From positions 1-43,137 of the forward strand of contig CADCTP010000128.1 in NCBI GenBank assembly GCA_902805565.1: DNA of 43,137 bases. The letters are read 5' to 3'. This document shows positions 7,986-15,868 of the stretch, one piece after another; within the stretch, counting starts at the first letter, position 1; each line of letters starts with the position of its first letter. The notes beneath the pieces are model-generated. The model saw only the letters and a program-made list of their open reading frames with translations, was not told the DNA's origin and ran no database searches. The position numbers were made by a program, and so were the translations under genes. Origin of the DNA: an uncultured Mycobacteriales bacterium (GTDB lineage: Bacteria > Actinomycetota > Actinomycetes > Mycobacteriales > CADCTP01).

Positions 7986-8944
7986 CCCTGAAGTCCCACC
8001 TCCCGCCCGACTTCCTGGCCGACGCGCTGCGGGCCGACGTGTCCGCCGGGTTGACCGGGAGCCCGAAGAGCCTGCCGCCCAAGTGGTTCTACGACGAGCG
8101 CGGCAGCATCCTGTTCGAGCAGATCACCCGGCTGGAGGAGTATTACCCCACCCGCGCCGAGCGGGAGATCCTCGTCGCCCGCGCCGCGGAGGTCGCCGCG
8201 CTCACCGGCGCGGTCACGCTGGTCGAGCTGGGGTCCGGCTCGGGGGACAAGACCCGGCTGCTGATCGAGGCGCTGCGGGCCGCCGGCACGCTGCGGACGT
8301 ACGTGCCGATGGACGTCAGCCCCTCCGCGTTGCTGGAGTCCGGCCGGCTGCTGGTCCGGGACCACCCGGGGCTGGTGGTCAACGCGGTGATGGCCGACTT
8401 CGAGCACCAGCTGGGAGTGCTGCCGGTCGGGGAGCGGCGGCTCACCGCGTTCCTCGGCGGCACCGTCGGCAACCTGGAGCCGGGGCCGCGGGCGGTGTTC
8501 CTGGCCGACCTGCGCGCGTCCACCGCGCCGGGCGACTGGCTGCTGCTGGGCACCGACCTGGTCAAGGACCCGGCGGTGCTGGTGCCGGCGTACGACGACC
8601 GGAAGGGCATCACCGCCCGGTTCAACAAGAACGTGCTCGACGTGGTGAACCGCGAGCTGCGGGCGGACTTCGACCGGGACGCGTTCGAGCACGTCGCGCT
8701 GTGGGACCCGGAGGCCGAGTGGATCGAGATGCGGCTGCGCTCGACCCGGGACCAGAAGGTGCGGGTGGACGGGCTGGACCTGGTCGTGCCGTTCTCGGCC
8801 GGGGAGGAGATGCGGACCGAGGTGTCGGCGAAGTTCCGCCCGGACGGCATCCGGGCCGAGCTGGCCGCCGCCGGGTTCGCGGTGCGCGGGTCGTGGACCG
8901 ACGAGGCCGGCCGGTTCCTGGTGACGCTGTCCGAGGCACGGTAA
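7973..8944 (+). CDS. egtD: L-histidine N-alpha-methyltransferase EgtD
   Basis: 323 residues from GTG 7973 inside the end of egtC. The N-terminal segment LPPKWFYDERGSILFEQI, then EEYYPTRAERE, is diagnostic for EgtD. The SAM-binding motif is LVELGSGSGDKTRLL (about 84-98), followed by YVPMDVSPSALL and FLGGTVGNLEP. EgtD trimethylates histidine to hercynine, the first committed step and the co-substrate of EgtB. It is the last gene of the operon. No egtE (PLP-dependent lyase) follows, so the final C-S cleavage must be done by an enzyme encoded elsewhere. Confidence 0.96.
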   Translation: MESLTLKSHLPPDFLADALRADVSAGLTGSPKSLPPKWFYDERGSILFEQITRLEEYYPTRAEREILVARAAEVAALTGAVTLVELGSGSGDKTRLLIEALRAAGTLRTYVPMDVSPSALLESGRLLVRDHPGLVVNAVMADFEHQLGVLPVGERRLTAFLGGTVGNLEPGPRAVFLADLRASTAPGDWLLLGTDLVKDPAVLVPAYDDRKGITARFNKNVLDVVNRELRADFDRDAFEHVALWDPEAEWIEMRLRSTRDQKVRVDGLDLVVPFSAGEEMRTEVSAKFRPDGIRAELAAAGFAVRGSWTDEAGRFLVTLSEAR

Positions 8945-8978
8945 CTGTCCGGAGCTGCGCGGAAAATCTTCGGTCGGG

Positions 8979-8984
8979 CACGAT
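8979..8984 (+). promoter_or_regulatory. -10-like CACGAT, 6 nt before tenA start
   Basis: CACGAT (A at position 2, T at position 6) lies exactly 6 nt before ATG 8991. This fits a leaderless promoter for the TenA pair, in a relatively AT-richer spot after egtD. Confidence 0.4.
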
Positions 8985-8990
8985 AGGGGC

Positions 8991-9611
8991 ATGGTGTCGC
9001 TGTCCGACCGGCTGGCCGAGCGCGGCATGCCCTCCGTCCTGGCCCAGCTCGAGCACCCGACAGTCGCCGGGATAGGCCGCGGGGACCTCGACCCGGCGGT
9101 GTTCCGGTCCTGGCTGGAGCAGGACTACCTGTTCCTCCTGGACTACGTCCGGGTCTTCTCCCGGCTGGCCTGGCAGGCGCCCGACCAGCACGTCGGCGAC
9201 CTGGTCGACCTGGCCCACTCCACCTGGCACGAGGAGCTGACCCTGCACCGGGAGCTCGCCGCCGGGTTCGACGCGGACCTGGCCGGGGCGGTGAAGGGCC
9301 CGGTGACCACGGCGTACACGGCGTTCCTGCTGCACGCGGCGGCCGACTACGGCCGCGGGCTGGCCGCGCTGCTGCCCTGCATGTGGGGCTACTCCACGCT
9401 CGGGCAGCTGCTGGCGAAGGACCCGCCGGCCGAGCCGCGGTACGCCCGCTGGGTCGGCACGTACGCCGATCCCGGGTTCGCCGAGCTGGCCCGGCGGTGC
9501 GCGGCGATGCTGGACGAGGCGCACGCGGCCGGGCTGGTCGACGAGCCGACGGCCACCGCCGCGTTCGACGAGGCGCTGGGCCACGAGCTGGCCTTCTGGG
9601 ACGTGCCGTGA
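8991..9611 (+). CDS. tenA: TenA-family aminopyrimidine aminohydrolase (Cys type)
   Basis: 206 residues, the usual TenA length, all-helical. Likely active-site residues by comparison with B. subtilis TenA are Asp45 (EQDYLF), Cys130 (LLPCMWGY) and Glu199 (LGHELAFWD). TenA_C enzymes hydrolyse the amino group of thiamine-derived aminopyrimidines to hydroxymethylpyrimidine for salvage. The stop overlaps the GTG of a second TenA-family gene, so the two are co-translated. A TPP-riboswitch-controlled pyrimidine transporter lies elsewhere in the window (32.7 kb) and fits the same salvage route. No TPP riboswitch was found in front of this pair. Confidence 0.88.
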   Translation: MVSLSDRLAERGMPSVLAQLEHPTVAGIGRGDLDPAVFRSWLEQDYLFLLDYVRVFSRLAWQAPDQHVGDLVDLAHSTWHEELTLHRELAAGFDADLAGAVKGPVTTAYTAFLLHAAADYGRGLAALLPCMWGYSTLGQLLAKDPPAEPRYARWVGTYADPGFAELARRCAAMLDEAHAAGLVDEPTATAAFDEALGHELAFWDVP

Positions 9612-10246
9612 CCGGCGGCACCTGCGCGGGGGCGCTGCTGGCCGGGTCCGGGGCGCCGTGGTCCGAGCTCGGCGAGCACCCGTTCGTGACCGAGGCGTCC
9701 GACGGCTCGCTGCCCCGGGCGGTCTTCGACCGCTGGCTGGTGGCCGACCACTACTTCGTCGTCGGCTTCCGCCGCTTCCTCACCGGCATGGTCACGCTGG
9801 CGCCGGACGAGCACGCGGCGGACGTGCTCGCCGCGGGGACGGCGACGCTGCAGGGCGAGCTGGACCTGTTCCGCCGCGAGGCGGCGGCCCGCGGGCTCGA
9901 CCTGGGCGCGGAGCCGGGACCGATCGCGCTGGGATACACCGCGTTCCTGCGGGCGTCCCTGCAGGACGGCTACCCGGTCGCGCTGGCCGTCCTCTACGGC
10001 GCCGAGAAGGCGTACTTCGACGCGTGGTCGGCGGTCCGGGCCACCGCCAGCCGGGACAGCGACTACTGGGCGTTCGTCGACAACTGGTCCTCGCCCGCCT
10101 TCGCCGGCTGGGTGGCGTCCCTGGCCGGGCTGCTGGACGCGGTGGCGCCGCACGGGCCGACCGACGCGATGCGGGAGGCGTTCGACCGGGTGGTGCGGTT
10201 CGAGCTGCGGTTCTGGAGCGCGGTCCACACCGGCGACCCCTGGTGA
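9608..10246 (+). CDS. Second TenA-family protein lacking the catalytic Cys
   Basis: 212 residues from GTG 9608, overlapping the preceding tenA stop (GTGA). The fold is recognisable from LPRAVFDRWLVADHYFVVGF and the closing FELRFWSAV, with an Asp (VADHYF) and a late Glu retained. At the place of the catalytic Cys the sequence is VALAVLYGAEKAYFDAW, so this is not a Cys-type TenA. It resembles TenA_E-like paralogues, for which amidohydrolase activity on formylaminopyrimidine has been proposed. A regulatory or heteromeric partner role for the Cys-type protein is also possible. A strong hairpin follows. Confidence 0.8.
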   Translation: MTGGTCAGALLAGSGAPWSELGEHPFVTEASDGSLPRAVFDRWLVADHYFVVGFRRFLTGMVTLAPDEHAADVLAAGTATLQGELDLFRREAAARGLDLGAEPGPIALGYTAFLRASLQDGYPVALAVLYGAEKAYFDAWSAVRATASRDSDYWAFVDNWSSPAFAGWVASLAGLLDAVAPHGPTDAMREAFDRVVRFELRFWSAVHTGDPW

Positions 10247-10273
10247 CCGACCCCGGACGTACGACGGCCCCGG

Positions 10274-10309
10274 GCCGTCCGGTGGCCACGGGGTTCGCCA
10301 CCGGACGGC
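10274..10309 (+). terminator. Hairpin after the TenA pair
   Basis: Perfect 13-bp arms GCCGTCCGGTGGC / GCCACCGGACGGC around a 10-nt loop, 28 nt after the second TenA stop. There is no T-tract. Position and stem strength support a terminator. Confidence 0.75.
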
Positions 10310-10580
10310 ACCCGGGACCGCCCCGGGTCCGGACCACGGGGGTAGCCCGGACCACGTCCGGCATTGAGGGAAACATCTCCGGGGCGCCGGGTCGAGCAGC
10401 CCACCGCACAAGTTGTACTACGCCCAGTGACCAACTCGCGTCGTCGACCGTCCACTCGCGACTCAGGATCCGGCCAGCTCAGGCCGTTCGTTTCTCGATC
10501 ATGAACCGATGAGCGGGCTGGCGCGAACGCCAATGTTCGACTCTGCGTGACCAGTGCGCGGAATGGTGCACACTGGACGG
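10310..10580. other. Intergenic region between the TenA pair and the glycosylase gene
   Basis: With the terminator it makes a 334-bp gap without a supported gene. It is less GC-rich than its surroundings from about 10370. It holds the short palindrome ACAAGTTGT near 10408 and spaced AGTTG/CAACT half-sites, which could be regulator sites. No tRNA or conserved RNA was recognised. Confidence 0.4.
10569..10574 (+). promoter_or_regulatory. -10-like CACACT, 6 nt before glycosylase start
   Basis: CACACT ends exactly 6 nt before GTG 10581, with GGACGG between. A leaderless start is predicted. Confidence 0.45.
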
Positions 10581-11465
10581 GTGCCCGAGCTGCCCGAGGT
10601 GGAGGCGCTCGCCGCGTTCCTGCGCGAGCGGGCGGTGGGCCACGCGGTCGCCCGGCTGGACACGCCGGCGTTCAGCGCGCTGAAGACGTTCGACCCGCCG
10701 CCGACGGCCATCGCCGGGCTCGAGGTCAGCGGGGCCGGCCGGCACGGCAAGTTCCTGGACCTGGAGATCGGCGGCTCCGCGCCCGGCGCCCCGGACGCCC
10801 TGCACCTGGTCACCCACCTGTCCCGGGCCGGCTGGCTGCAGTGGCGGGAGAAGCTGCCGGCCGCCCCGCCGAAGCCCGGTCGCGGCCCCATCGCCGCCCG
10901 GCTGCGCCTGGACGACGACAGCGGCTTCGACCTCACCGAGCAGGGCACCCAGAAGCGGCTCGCGCTCTACCTGGTCCGCGCCGTCACCGACGTGCCCGGC
11001 ATCGCCCGGCTCGGCCCGGACGCGCTGGACCCGGAGCTGACCGTCGAGCGGCTCGGCGAGCTGCTCACCGCGCACGGCGGCCAGCTCAAGGGCGCGCTCA
11101 CCGACCAGACCATGATCGCCGGCGTGGGCAACGCGTACTCGGACGAGATCCTGCACGTGGCCCGGCTGTCGCCGTTCAAGCCGGCCGGCCGGCTGTCCGA
11201 GGCGGAGCTGGCGAGGGTCCACTCGGCGATGGTCGGCACGCTGCGGGACGCGGTCGAGCGGTCCATCGGCCAGCGGGCCGCGACGCTGAAGGCGGAGAAG
11301 CGCTCCGGTCTGCGGGTGCACGCCCGGACCGGGCTGCCCTGCCCGGTCTGCGGGGACACCGTCCGCGAGGTGTCCTTCGCCAGCAAGTCCATGCAGTACT
11401 GCCCCACCTGCCAGACCGGTGGCCAGCTGCTGGCCGACCGGCGGCTGTCCAAGCTGCTGAAGTAG
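10581..11465 (+). CDS. Fpg/Nei-family DNA glycosylase
   Basis: 294 residues beginning MPELPEVEAL, with the catalytic Pro2 (Schiff-base nucleophile after Met removal) and Glu3 of the family. The helix-two-turn-helix segment is near residues 165-185 (DQTMIAGVGNAYSDEILHVA). The C-terminal zinc finger has CPVC and CPTC pairs (about 255-285), followed by RLSKLLK. These enzymes excise oxidised bases and nick the strand in base-excision repair. The GHAVARLDTPAFSALKTF segment and overall length fit an actinobacterial subgroup distinct from classical MutM. Substrate preference cannot be told. It is probably transcribed alone. Confidence 0.93.
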   Translation: MPELPEVEALAAFLRERAVGHAVARLDTPAFSALKTFDPPPTAIAGLEVSGAGRHGKFLDLEIGGSAPGAPDALHLVTHLSRAGWLQWREKLPAAPPKPGRGPIAARLRLDDDSGFDLTEQGTQKRLALYLVRAVTDVPGIARLGPDALDPELTVERLGELLTAHGGQLKGALTDQTMIAGVGNAYSDEILHVARLSPFKPAGRLSEAELARVHSAMVGTLRDAVERSIGQRAATLKAEKRSGLRVHARTGLPCPVCGDTVREVSFASKSMQYCPTCQTGGQLLADRRLSKLLK

Positions 11466-11533
11466 GCCCCGGCCCGACCGGCCGGGCGTGCCGGTGGGGG
11501 TGGCGGGTCCGGACTGCGGCAGGATCGACGGTC

Positions 11534-12445
11534 GTGCGGGTCGTGGTGGTGGGGGCGGGCGTCATCGGGCTGACCTGCGCGCACCGGCTGGTGCGGGCGG
11601 GACACCGGGTCGAGGTGTGGAGCCGGGACGCGTTCGAGGACACGACGTCGGCGGTGGCCGGCGGGCTGTGGTACCCGTACCTGGCCAAGCCCGAGGATGC
11701 GGTGACCCGCTGGTCGGCGGCGACCTACGACATGCTGTCGATCCTGTCCGTACGGCCCGAGACGAACGTGACCCTGCGGCGCGGGCGGGAGCTGTTCCGC
11801 GAGCCGGTCCCGGACCCGTGGTGGATGGCCGCGGTGCCGCGGCTGCGCCGGGTCCGCGACCTGCCGCCCGGCTACGCCGACGGCTACGAGTTCGCCGCCC
11901 CCGTCGTCCGGCTGCCGGCGTACCTGCACTGGCTGGTCGACGAGCTGGCCGCGGCCGACGTCCCGTTCACCCACCAGGACGTGCGCGACCTGGCCGACGT
12001 GCCCGCCGACGTGGTGGTGAACGCCACCGGGCTGGGCGCCCGGGAGCTGGTCGGCGACCGGGAGCTGACCGGGGTCCGCGGGCAGGTCGTCCGGGTCGCC
12101 GACCCCGGGCTGGCCGGCTGGACGCTGGACGGCGAGCACCCCGACGGCGACGTGTACGTCATCCCGCGCGGCACCGACGTCGTCTGCGGTGGCACCGCCG
12201 ACGCCGGGCCCGACCCGCGGCCGGACCCGGACGTGGCGGCGGCGATCCTGCGGCGCTGCGTCGAGCTGGTCCCCGAGCTGGCCGGCGCACCGGTGCTCGG
12301 CCACGCGGTCGGCTTCCGGCCGGTCCGGCCGGAGGTCCGGCTGGAGCGGGTCGGGAACGTCGTGCACTGCTACGGACACGGCGGCGCCGGCATCACGCTG
12401 TCCTGGGGCTGCGCCGACGACGTCGCCCGGCTCGTCGCGGGCTGA
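11534..12445 (+). CDS. FAD-dependent D-amino-acid oxidase-like protein
   Basis: 303 residues. The N-terminal Rossmann motif VVGAGVIGLTCAHRL binds FAD. The family signature in TTSAVAGGLWYPYLAKP follows, and the C-terminal GHGGAGITLSWGCADDVARLV closes the FAD-binding domain, as in DAAO/DASPO enzymes. An Arg near VGFRPVRPEVRLE (about 262-274) fits the substrate-carboxylate Arg. The enzyme would oxidise D-amino acids (or a related amine) to the oxo-acid, giving H2O2 and ammonia. The length is slightly under that of eukaryotic DAAO but normal for bacteria. There is no signal peptide and no evident operon partner. A CAGGAT hexamer lies 8 nt before the GTG. Confidence 0.88.
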   Translation: MRVVVVGAGVIGLTCAHRLVRAGHRVEVWSRDAFEDTTSAVAGGLWYPYLAKPEDAVTRWSAATYDMLSILSVRPETNVTLRRGRELFREPVPDPWWMAAVPRLRRVRDLPPGYADGYEFAAPVVRLPAYLHWLVDELAAADVPFTHQDVRDLADVPADVVVNATGLGARELVGDRELTGVRGQVVRVADPGLAGWTLDGEHPDGDVYVIPRGTDVVCGGTADAGPDPRPDPDVAAAILRRCVELVPELAGAPVLGHAVGFRPVRPEVRLERVGNVVHCYGHGGAGITLSWGCADDVARLVAG

Positions 12446-12521
12446 CGGGGTCGGCGGAGGGACCCGACCGGGCCCACCCGGTGCGCGGACCGGGCGGTGG
12501 TCCGGCGGAGCGGGGAGCCCG

Positions 12522-12803
12522 TCAGCCCCCGCCCGCCGGGCCGCAGGAGCCCGGCTCCGCCCGCTCCGGAACGGCCCGTCGCACGATCCGCAGCAGCGCC
12601 TCCTGGTCCGCCGCGGACAGCCGGCGCAGCGCCTCGGGGGCCCGGAACGCCCCGGCCCGCGCCTGCTCCCGGACCCGCGCCCCGAGCGGCGTCAGCGCGA
12701 TCGTCTTCACCCGGCGGTCCGCGGCGGACGGCCGGCGCTCGGCGTACCCGTGCCGTTCCAGCCGGTCGACCAGCCCGGTGACGAACGACGGCGGCCGGGC
12801 GCT
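12522..12803 (-). pseudogene. MarR-family regulator, C-terminal remnant
   Basis: The minus frame reads PPSFVTGLVDRLERHGYAERRP, then DRRVKTIALTPLGARVREQA, the recognition helix, wing and dimer helix of a MarR-family regulator. This runs to the stop at 12522. The N-terminal dimerisation and first DNA-binding helices are missing. Upstream of about 12803 the same frame continues only as the antisense of an ABC-ATPase fragment. The join is therefore a deletion breakpoint (about 12790-12812), and the regulator cannot be functional as it stands. Its position suggests that it once lay divergent from, and regulated, the adjacent drug-type ABC transporter. Confidence 0.75.
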
Positions 12804-12924
12804 GTTCCCGGTCACCCGGGCGCTCGACCTCGCCGGCATCGTGCCCGACTCGCTCGCCGTCCGGGAGCCGAGCCTGGACGACGCCTTCCTCGCCCTGACC
12901 GGCCGCACCCCCGCGACGGCCTGA
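12803..12924 (+). pseudogene. ABC-transporter ATP-binding subunit, C-terminal remnant
   Basis: About 40 codons read ALFPVTRALDLAGIVPDSL and then EPSLDDAFLALTGR before the stop at 12924. This is the typical end of DrrA-type ATPases (a ...PSLDDVFLALTGR-like tail). Walker A, signature and Walker B regions are absent from the window. The fragment abuts a MarR remnant on the other strand at about 12790-12812 and lies 25 bp before the ABC-2 permease, exactly where its intact partner ATPase should end. The gene appears to have lost its 5' part in the same deletion that truncated the regulator. Confidence 0.78.
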
Positions 12925-12949
12925 CCCCCCGATCTCCCAGGAGACCTCC

Positions 12950-13768
12950 GTGACCACCACAGTCGCCGCCGCGCCCCGCGACCTGTCCGCCCGCCCGGCC
13001 CGCACCGCGCCGCCCGTCGTCCGGCACACCCTCGCCATCGCCGGCCGCAACCTGCGCCAGCTCGCCCGCACCCCGCAGCTGCTCGTCTTCAGCCTGGTCC
13101 AGCCGGTCCTGTTCGTGCTCATGTTCCGGTACGTCTTCGGCGGCGCGATCACCGCGCCGGGCGGTGTCGACTACGTCGACTACCTGATGCCGGGGATCTT
13201 CGGGCAGACCATCGTCTTCGGGGTCATCGCCACCGGCATCGGGCTGGCCGAGGACCGGCACAAGGGGGTCTTCGACCGGTTCCGGGCCCTGCCCACCGCC
13301 CGCTCGGCCGTGCTGGCCGGACGCTCCCTGGCCGACCTCGTCCGGGTGGTCGGCGTGGTCGTGGTGATGGTCGGCGTCGGGCTGCTGGTCGGCTTCCGGG
13401 TGCACACCGGCCCGCTGGCGCTGCTCGCCGCGATCGGCCTGCTGGTGGTCTTCGCGTTCGCGATGTCCTGGGTGTTCGCGCTGATCGGGCTGATGTCCGC
13501 GAACGCCGAGACCGCCCAGGCCACCAGCTTCCCGCTGTCCGCCCCGCTGGTGTTCGGCAGCAGCGCGTTCGTGCCGCCGGCGACCATGCCGGACTGGCTG
13601 CGGGTGTTCGCGGAGAACCAGCCGGTGTCGGTGACGATCGAGGCCGTCCGGGCCCTGGTGCTGGGCGGCCCGACCGCCGAGCACGTCGTCCCGGCGCTGC
13701 TCTGGTCCGCCGCGCTGGTCCTGGTGTTCGCGCCGCTGTCCGTGCGTCGCTACCGCCGGACGGGCTGA
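12950..13768 (+). CDS. ABC-2 type permease (DrrB-like), orphaned
   Basis: 272 residues from GTG 12950 behind a CAGGAG ribosome-binding site. The N-terminal cytoplasmic tail is followed by about six transmembrane helices. The ABC-2 features NLRQLARTPQLLVFSLVQPVLFVLMF, GVFDRFRALPTAR and the FVPPATMPDWLRVFAENQPV loop match daunorubicin-resistance DrrB proteins. Such permeases export drugs or lipids with a DrrA ATPase. Here the ATPase gene immediately upstream is reduced to its tail, so the permease lacks its partner and probably its native promoter. It may be non-functional or may borrow another ATPase. The reading frame is fully intact. Confidence 0.9.
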   Translation: MTTTVAAAPRDLSARPARTAPPVVRHTLAIAGRNLRQLARTPQLLVFSLVQPVLFVLMFRYVFGGAITAPGGVDYVDYLMPGIFGQTIVFGVIATGIGLAEDRHKGVFDRFRALPTARSAVLAGRSLADLVRVVGVVVVMVGVGLLVGFRVHTGPLALLAAIGLLVVFAFAMSWVFALIGLMSANAETAQATSFPLSAPLVFGSSAFVPPATMPDWLRVFAENQPVSVTIEAVRALVLGGPTAEHVVPALLWSAALVLVFAPLSVRRYRRTG

Positions 13769-13831
13769 CCGGGCCGGTCGCGGTGGGTGGTCGGTGACGG
13801 CCCGCCCTTGCCGTACGGGGACCGGGGCGGA

Positions 13832-13837
13832 CACCAT
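13832..13837 (+). promoter_or_regulatory. -10-like CACCAT, 6 nt before LytS start
   Basis: CACCAT ends exactly 6 nt before GTG 13844. This supports the shorter N-terminus of the kinase and leaderless transcription. Confidence 0.4.
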
Positions 13838-13843
13838 GCGGGG

Positions 13844-15019
13844 GTGCGCGCGGCCTGGGTAGTGGCGGTGCTGCTGCTGGTCGCGGGGCTGTCCGTGTGG
13901 GCGGTCGGCCGGGTCCGGTCGCGGCGTCGGTTCGCCACGTCCGCCGAGCGGGTCACCTTCGAGACCTTGCACACCGCGTCGCTGGCCGCCCCGCCGCTGC
14001 GGCTGGGGCTCACCGAGACCTCTGCCGGCAAGTCGGCCCGGCACCTGCGCACCCTGCTCGGCACCCCGGCCATCGCGATCTCCGACACCGAGCGGTCGCT
14101 GGTCTGGGAGGGCCCGGGGGACCACCACGGCGACCGGCTCTGGCGGGCCGCCGCGGACGGGCCGCTGGCCACCGGCCGGCCGGTCGTCGTCCCGCCCGAG
14201 GACCTGCTCTGCGCGGACCCGATGTGCCAGGTCCGCGGGGCGGTGGTCGTGCCGATCACGGTGGACGAGCGGACCGTCGGGTCGCTGGCCGCGGTCACCG
14301 CCACCGAGCCCGGGCCCGGGCTGGTGCAGGCCGCGCTGGAGACGGCGCGCTGGGTCTCCACCCAGCTGGAGCTGGCCGAGCTGGACCAGTCCAAGGCCCG
14401 GCTGGTGCGGGCCGAGGTGCGGGCGCTGCGGGCCCAGATCAGCCCGCACTTCGTCTACAACGCGCTCACCACGATCGCCTCGTTCGTCCGTACGGACCCG
14501 GAGCGGGCCCGCGAGCTGCTGCTGGAGTTCGCGGACTTCACCCGCTACTCGTTCCGGTCGCACGGCGAGTTCACCACCCTGGCCGAGGAGCTGCGCTCGA
14601 TCGACCGCTACCTGACCCTGGAGCGGGCCCGGTTCGGCGACCGGCTGGAGGTACGGCTGCAGATCGCGCCGGAGGTGCTGCCGGTCGCGGTGCCGTTCCT
14701 CGGGGTGCAGCCGCTGGTGGAGAACGCCGTCCGGCACGGCCTGGCGGCCAAGACCGGGGTCGGCACGGTGTCGATCGTGGCCGAGGACGCCGGGACGGCC
14801 TGCCTGATCAGCGTCGAGGACGACGGCGTCGGGATGGACCCGGACATCCTGCGGCAGCGGGCCGAGGGCGGCGGGCACGTCGGGCTGGGCAACATCGACG
14901 ACCGGCTGCGGTCGGTGTTCGGCGACGAGTTCGGCCTGGTGGTCGAGACCGCGCCCGGTGCGGGGACCAAGGTCAGCATGCGGATCCCGAAGTTCCACGC
15001 CGACGTGCGGGCGTCGTGA
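13844..15019 (+). CDS. LytS/YehU-type sensor histidine kinase
   Basis: 391 residues. A single N-terminal membrane helix (about 4-22) is followed by a GAF-like domain (about 35-165) that contains two Cys in LLCADPMCQVRG. The His_kinase domain has phosphoacceptor His202 in RAQISPHFVYNALTTI, and the ATPase domain has VENAVRHGL, EDDGVGM and GLGNIDDRL. The Cys pair could bind metal or sense redox, but this is inference. It stands 20 bp before its LytTR partner. In E. coli such kinases (BtsS, YpdA) sense pyruvate and control transporters. Two solute:sodium symporter modules lie 5-9 kb downstream, one carrying a LytTR-like site, and are plausible targets. Confidence 0.93.
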   Translation: MRAAWVVAVLLLVAGLSVWAVGRVRSRRRFATSAERVTFETLHTASLAAPPLRLGLTETSAGKSARHLRTLLGTPAIAISDTERSLVWEGPGDHHGDRLWRAAADGPLATGRPVVVPPEDLLCADPMCQVRGAVVVPITVDERTVGSLAAVTATEPGPGLVQAALETARWVSTQLELAELDQSKARLVRAEVRALRAQISPHFVYNALTTIASFVRTDPERARELLLEFADFTRYSFRSHGEFTTLAEELRSIDRYLTLERARFGDRLEVRLQIAPEVLPVAVPFLGVQPLVENAVRHGLAAKTGVGTVSIVAEDAGTACLISVEDDGVGMDPDILRQRAEGGGHVGLGNIDDRLRSVFGDEFGLVVETAPGAGTKVSMRIPKFHADVRAS

Positions 15020-15038
15020 CCGGCGGCCAGGGGGCACT

Positions 15039-15782
15039 GTGAGCAGACCGATGCGGGTGCTGGCCGTGGACGACGAGCCGCCGGCCCTGGACGAGCTGGG
15101 CTACCTGCTCGAGGCCGACCCGCGGGTGGCGTCGGTGCTGCGGGCCGGCGACGCCCCGGCGGCGCTGCGGCTGCTGCGGGACAGCGAGATCGACGCGGTG
15201 TTCCTGGACATCCGGATGCCGGGGATGGACGGCCTGGAGCTGGCCCGGGCGCTGCGCCGGCAGCCGGTGCCGCCGCCGGTCGTCTTCGTCACCGCGCACG
15301 ACGACCGGGCGGTGGACGCCTTCGACCTGGGCGCGGTCGACTACCTGCTCAAGCCGCTGCGGCCGGAGCGGCTGGCCGAGTCGCTGCGCCGGGTCTGCGC
15401 GGCCCGCACCACCCCGGACCCCGGGCCCAGCGACGACGACGTCATCCCGGTCGAGCTGGCCGGGCGGACCACGATGCTGCCCCGGGCCGACGTCCGCTGG
15501 GTCGAGGCCCAGGGCGACTACGCCCGGCTGCACACCGCGGAGACCTCGCACCTGATCCGGGTGCCGCTGTCGGTGCTGGCCGAACGCTGGGCCGACGCCG
15601 GCTTCGTCCGCATCCACCGGTCGTACCTGGTCTCGCTGCGGGACGTCCGCGAGCTGCGGCTGACCGGCTCCGGCTACGTCGTCCTCACCGGCGACCGCGA
15701 GCTGCCCGTCTCCCGCCGCCACACCCGCGAGCTCAAGGACCGCCTCATCCGCGCCACCAAGGCCGACTGGTCCCGCTCCTGA
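15039..15782 (+). CDS. LytTR-family response regulator
   Basis: 247 residues from GTG 15039. The receiver domain has VDDEPPAL, phosphoacceptor Asp57 in AVFLDIRMPGMDG, VTAHDDRAVDAFDLGAVDYL and the LKP Lys. The LytTR DNA-binding domain occupies about 140-245 (RWVEAQGDYARLHT, FVRIHRSYLVSL, LPVSRRHTRELKDRL). LytTR proteins bind two direct repeats of about 10 bp one face of the helix apart (21-22 bp period). Just such a repeat is found at 22311-22341 before the DUF485/ActP operon. It is co-transcribed with the LytS kinase. The adjacent AlbA-type gene is separately regulated. Confidence 0.94.
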   Translation: MSRPMRVLAVDDEPPALDELGYLLEADPRVASVLRAGDAPAALRLLRDSEIDAVFLDIRMPGMDGLELARALRRQPVPPPVVFVTAHDDRAVDAFDLGAVDYLLKPLRPERLAESLRRVCAARTTPDPGPSDDDVIPVELAGRTTMLPRADVRWVEAQGDYARLHTAETSHLIRVPLSVLAERWADAGFVRIHRSYLVSLRDVRELRLTGSGYVVLTGDRELPVSRRHTRELKDRLIRATKADWSRS

Positions 15783-15802
15783 CCGGCTGGATACCACTTC
15801 CG

Positions 15803-15868
15803 GATCAATGTTGATCGGTTATGCCATACTTCTCCGATGATCGGTGGCGCCCGAAGATCTATGCCATA
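15803..15868 (+). promoter_or_regulatory. Operator-like repeats at the AlbA-type gene
   Basis: GATCAATGTTGATC (15803-15816) is an inverted repeat with perfect 6-bp arms. TATGCCATA occurs at 15820-15828 and again at 15860-15868, 40 bp apart. The first copy overlaps the -10-like CATACT (15825-15830), which lies 6 nt before ATG 15837. TGATCGGT also occurs twice. This AT-rich patch is unlike the flanking DNA and fits autoregulation. Confidence 0.5.

Noticed and set aside
12522-12908. A 128-residue minus-strand frame as an intact MarR gene
   Set aside because: Its first ~35 residues are only the antisense of the ABC-ATPase remnant. The MarR similarity begins abruptly at about 12800.
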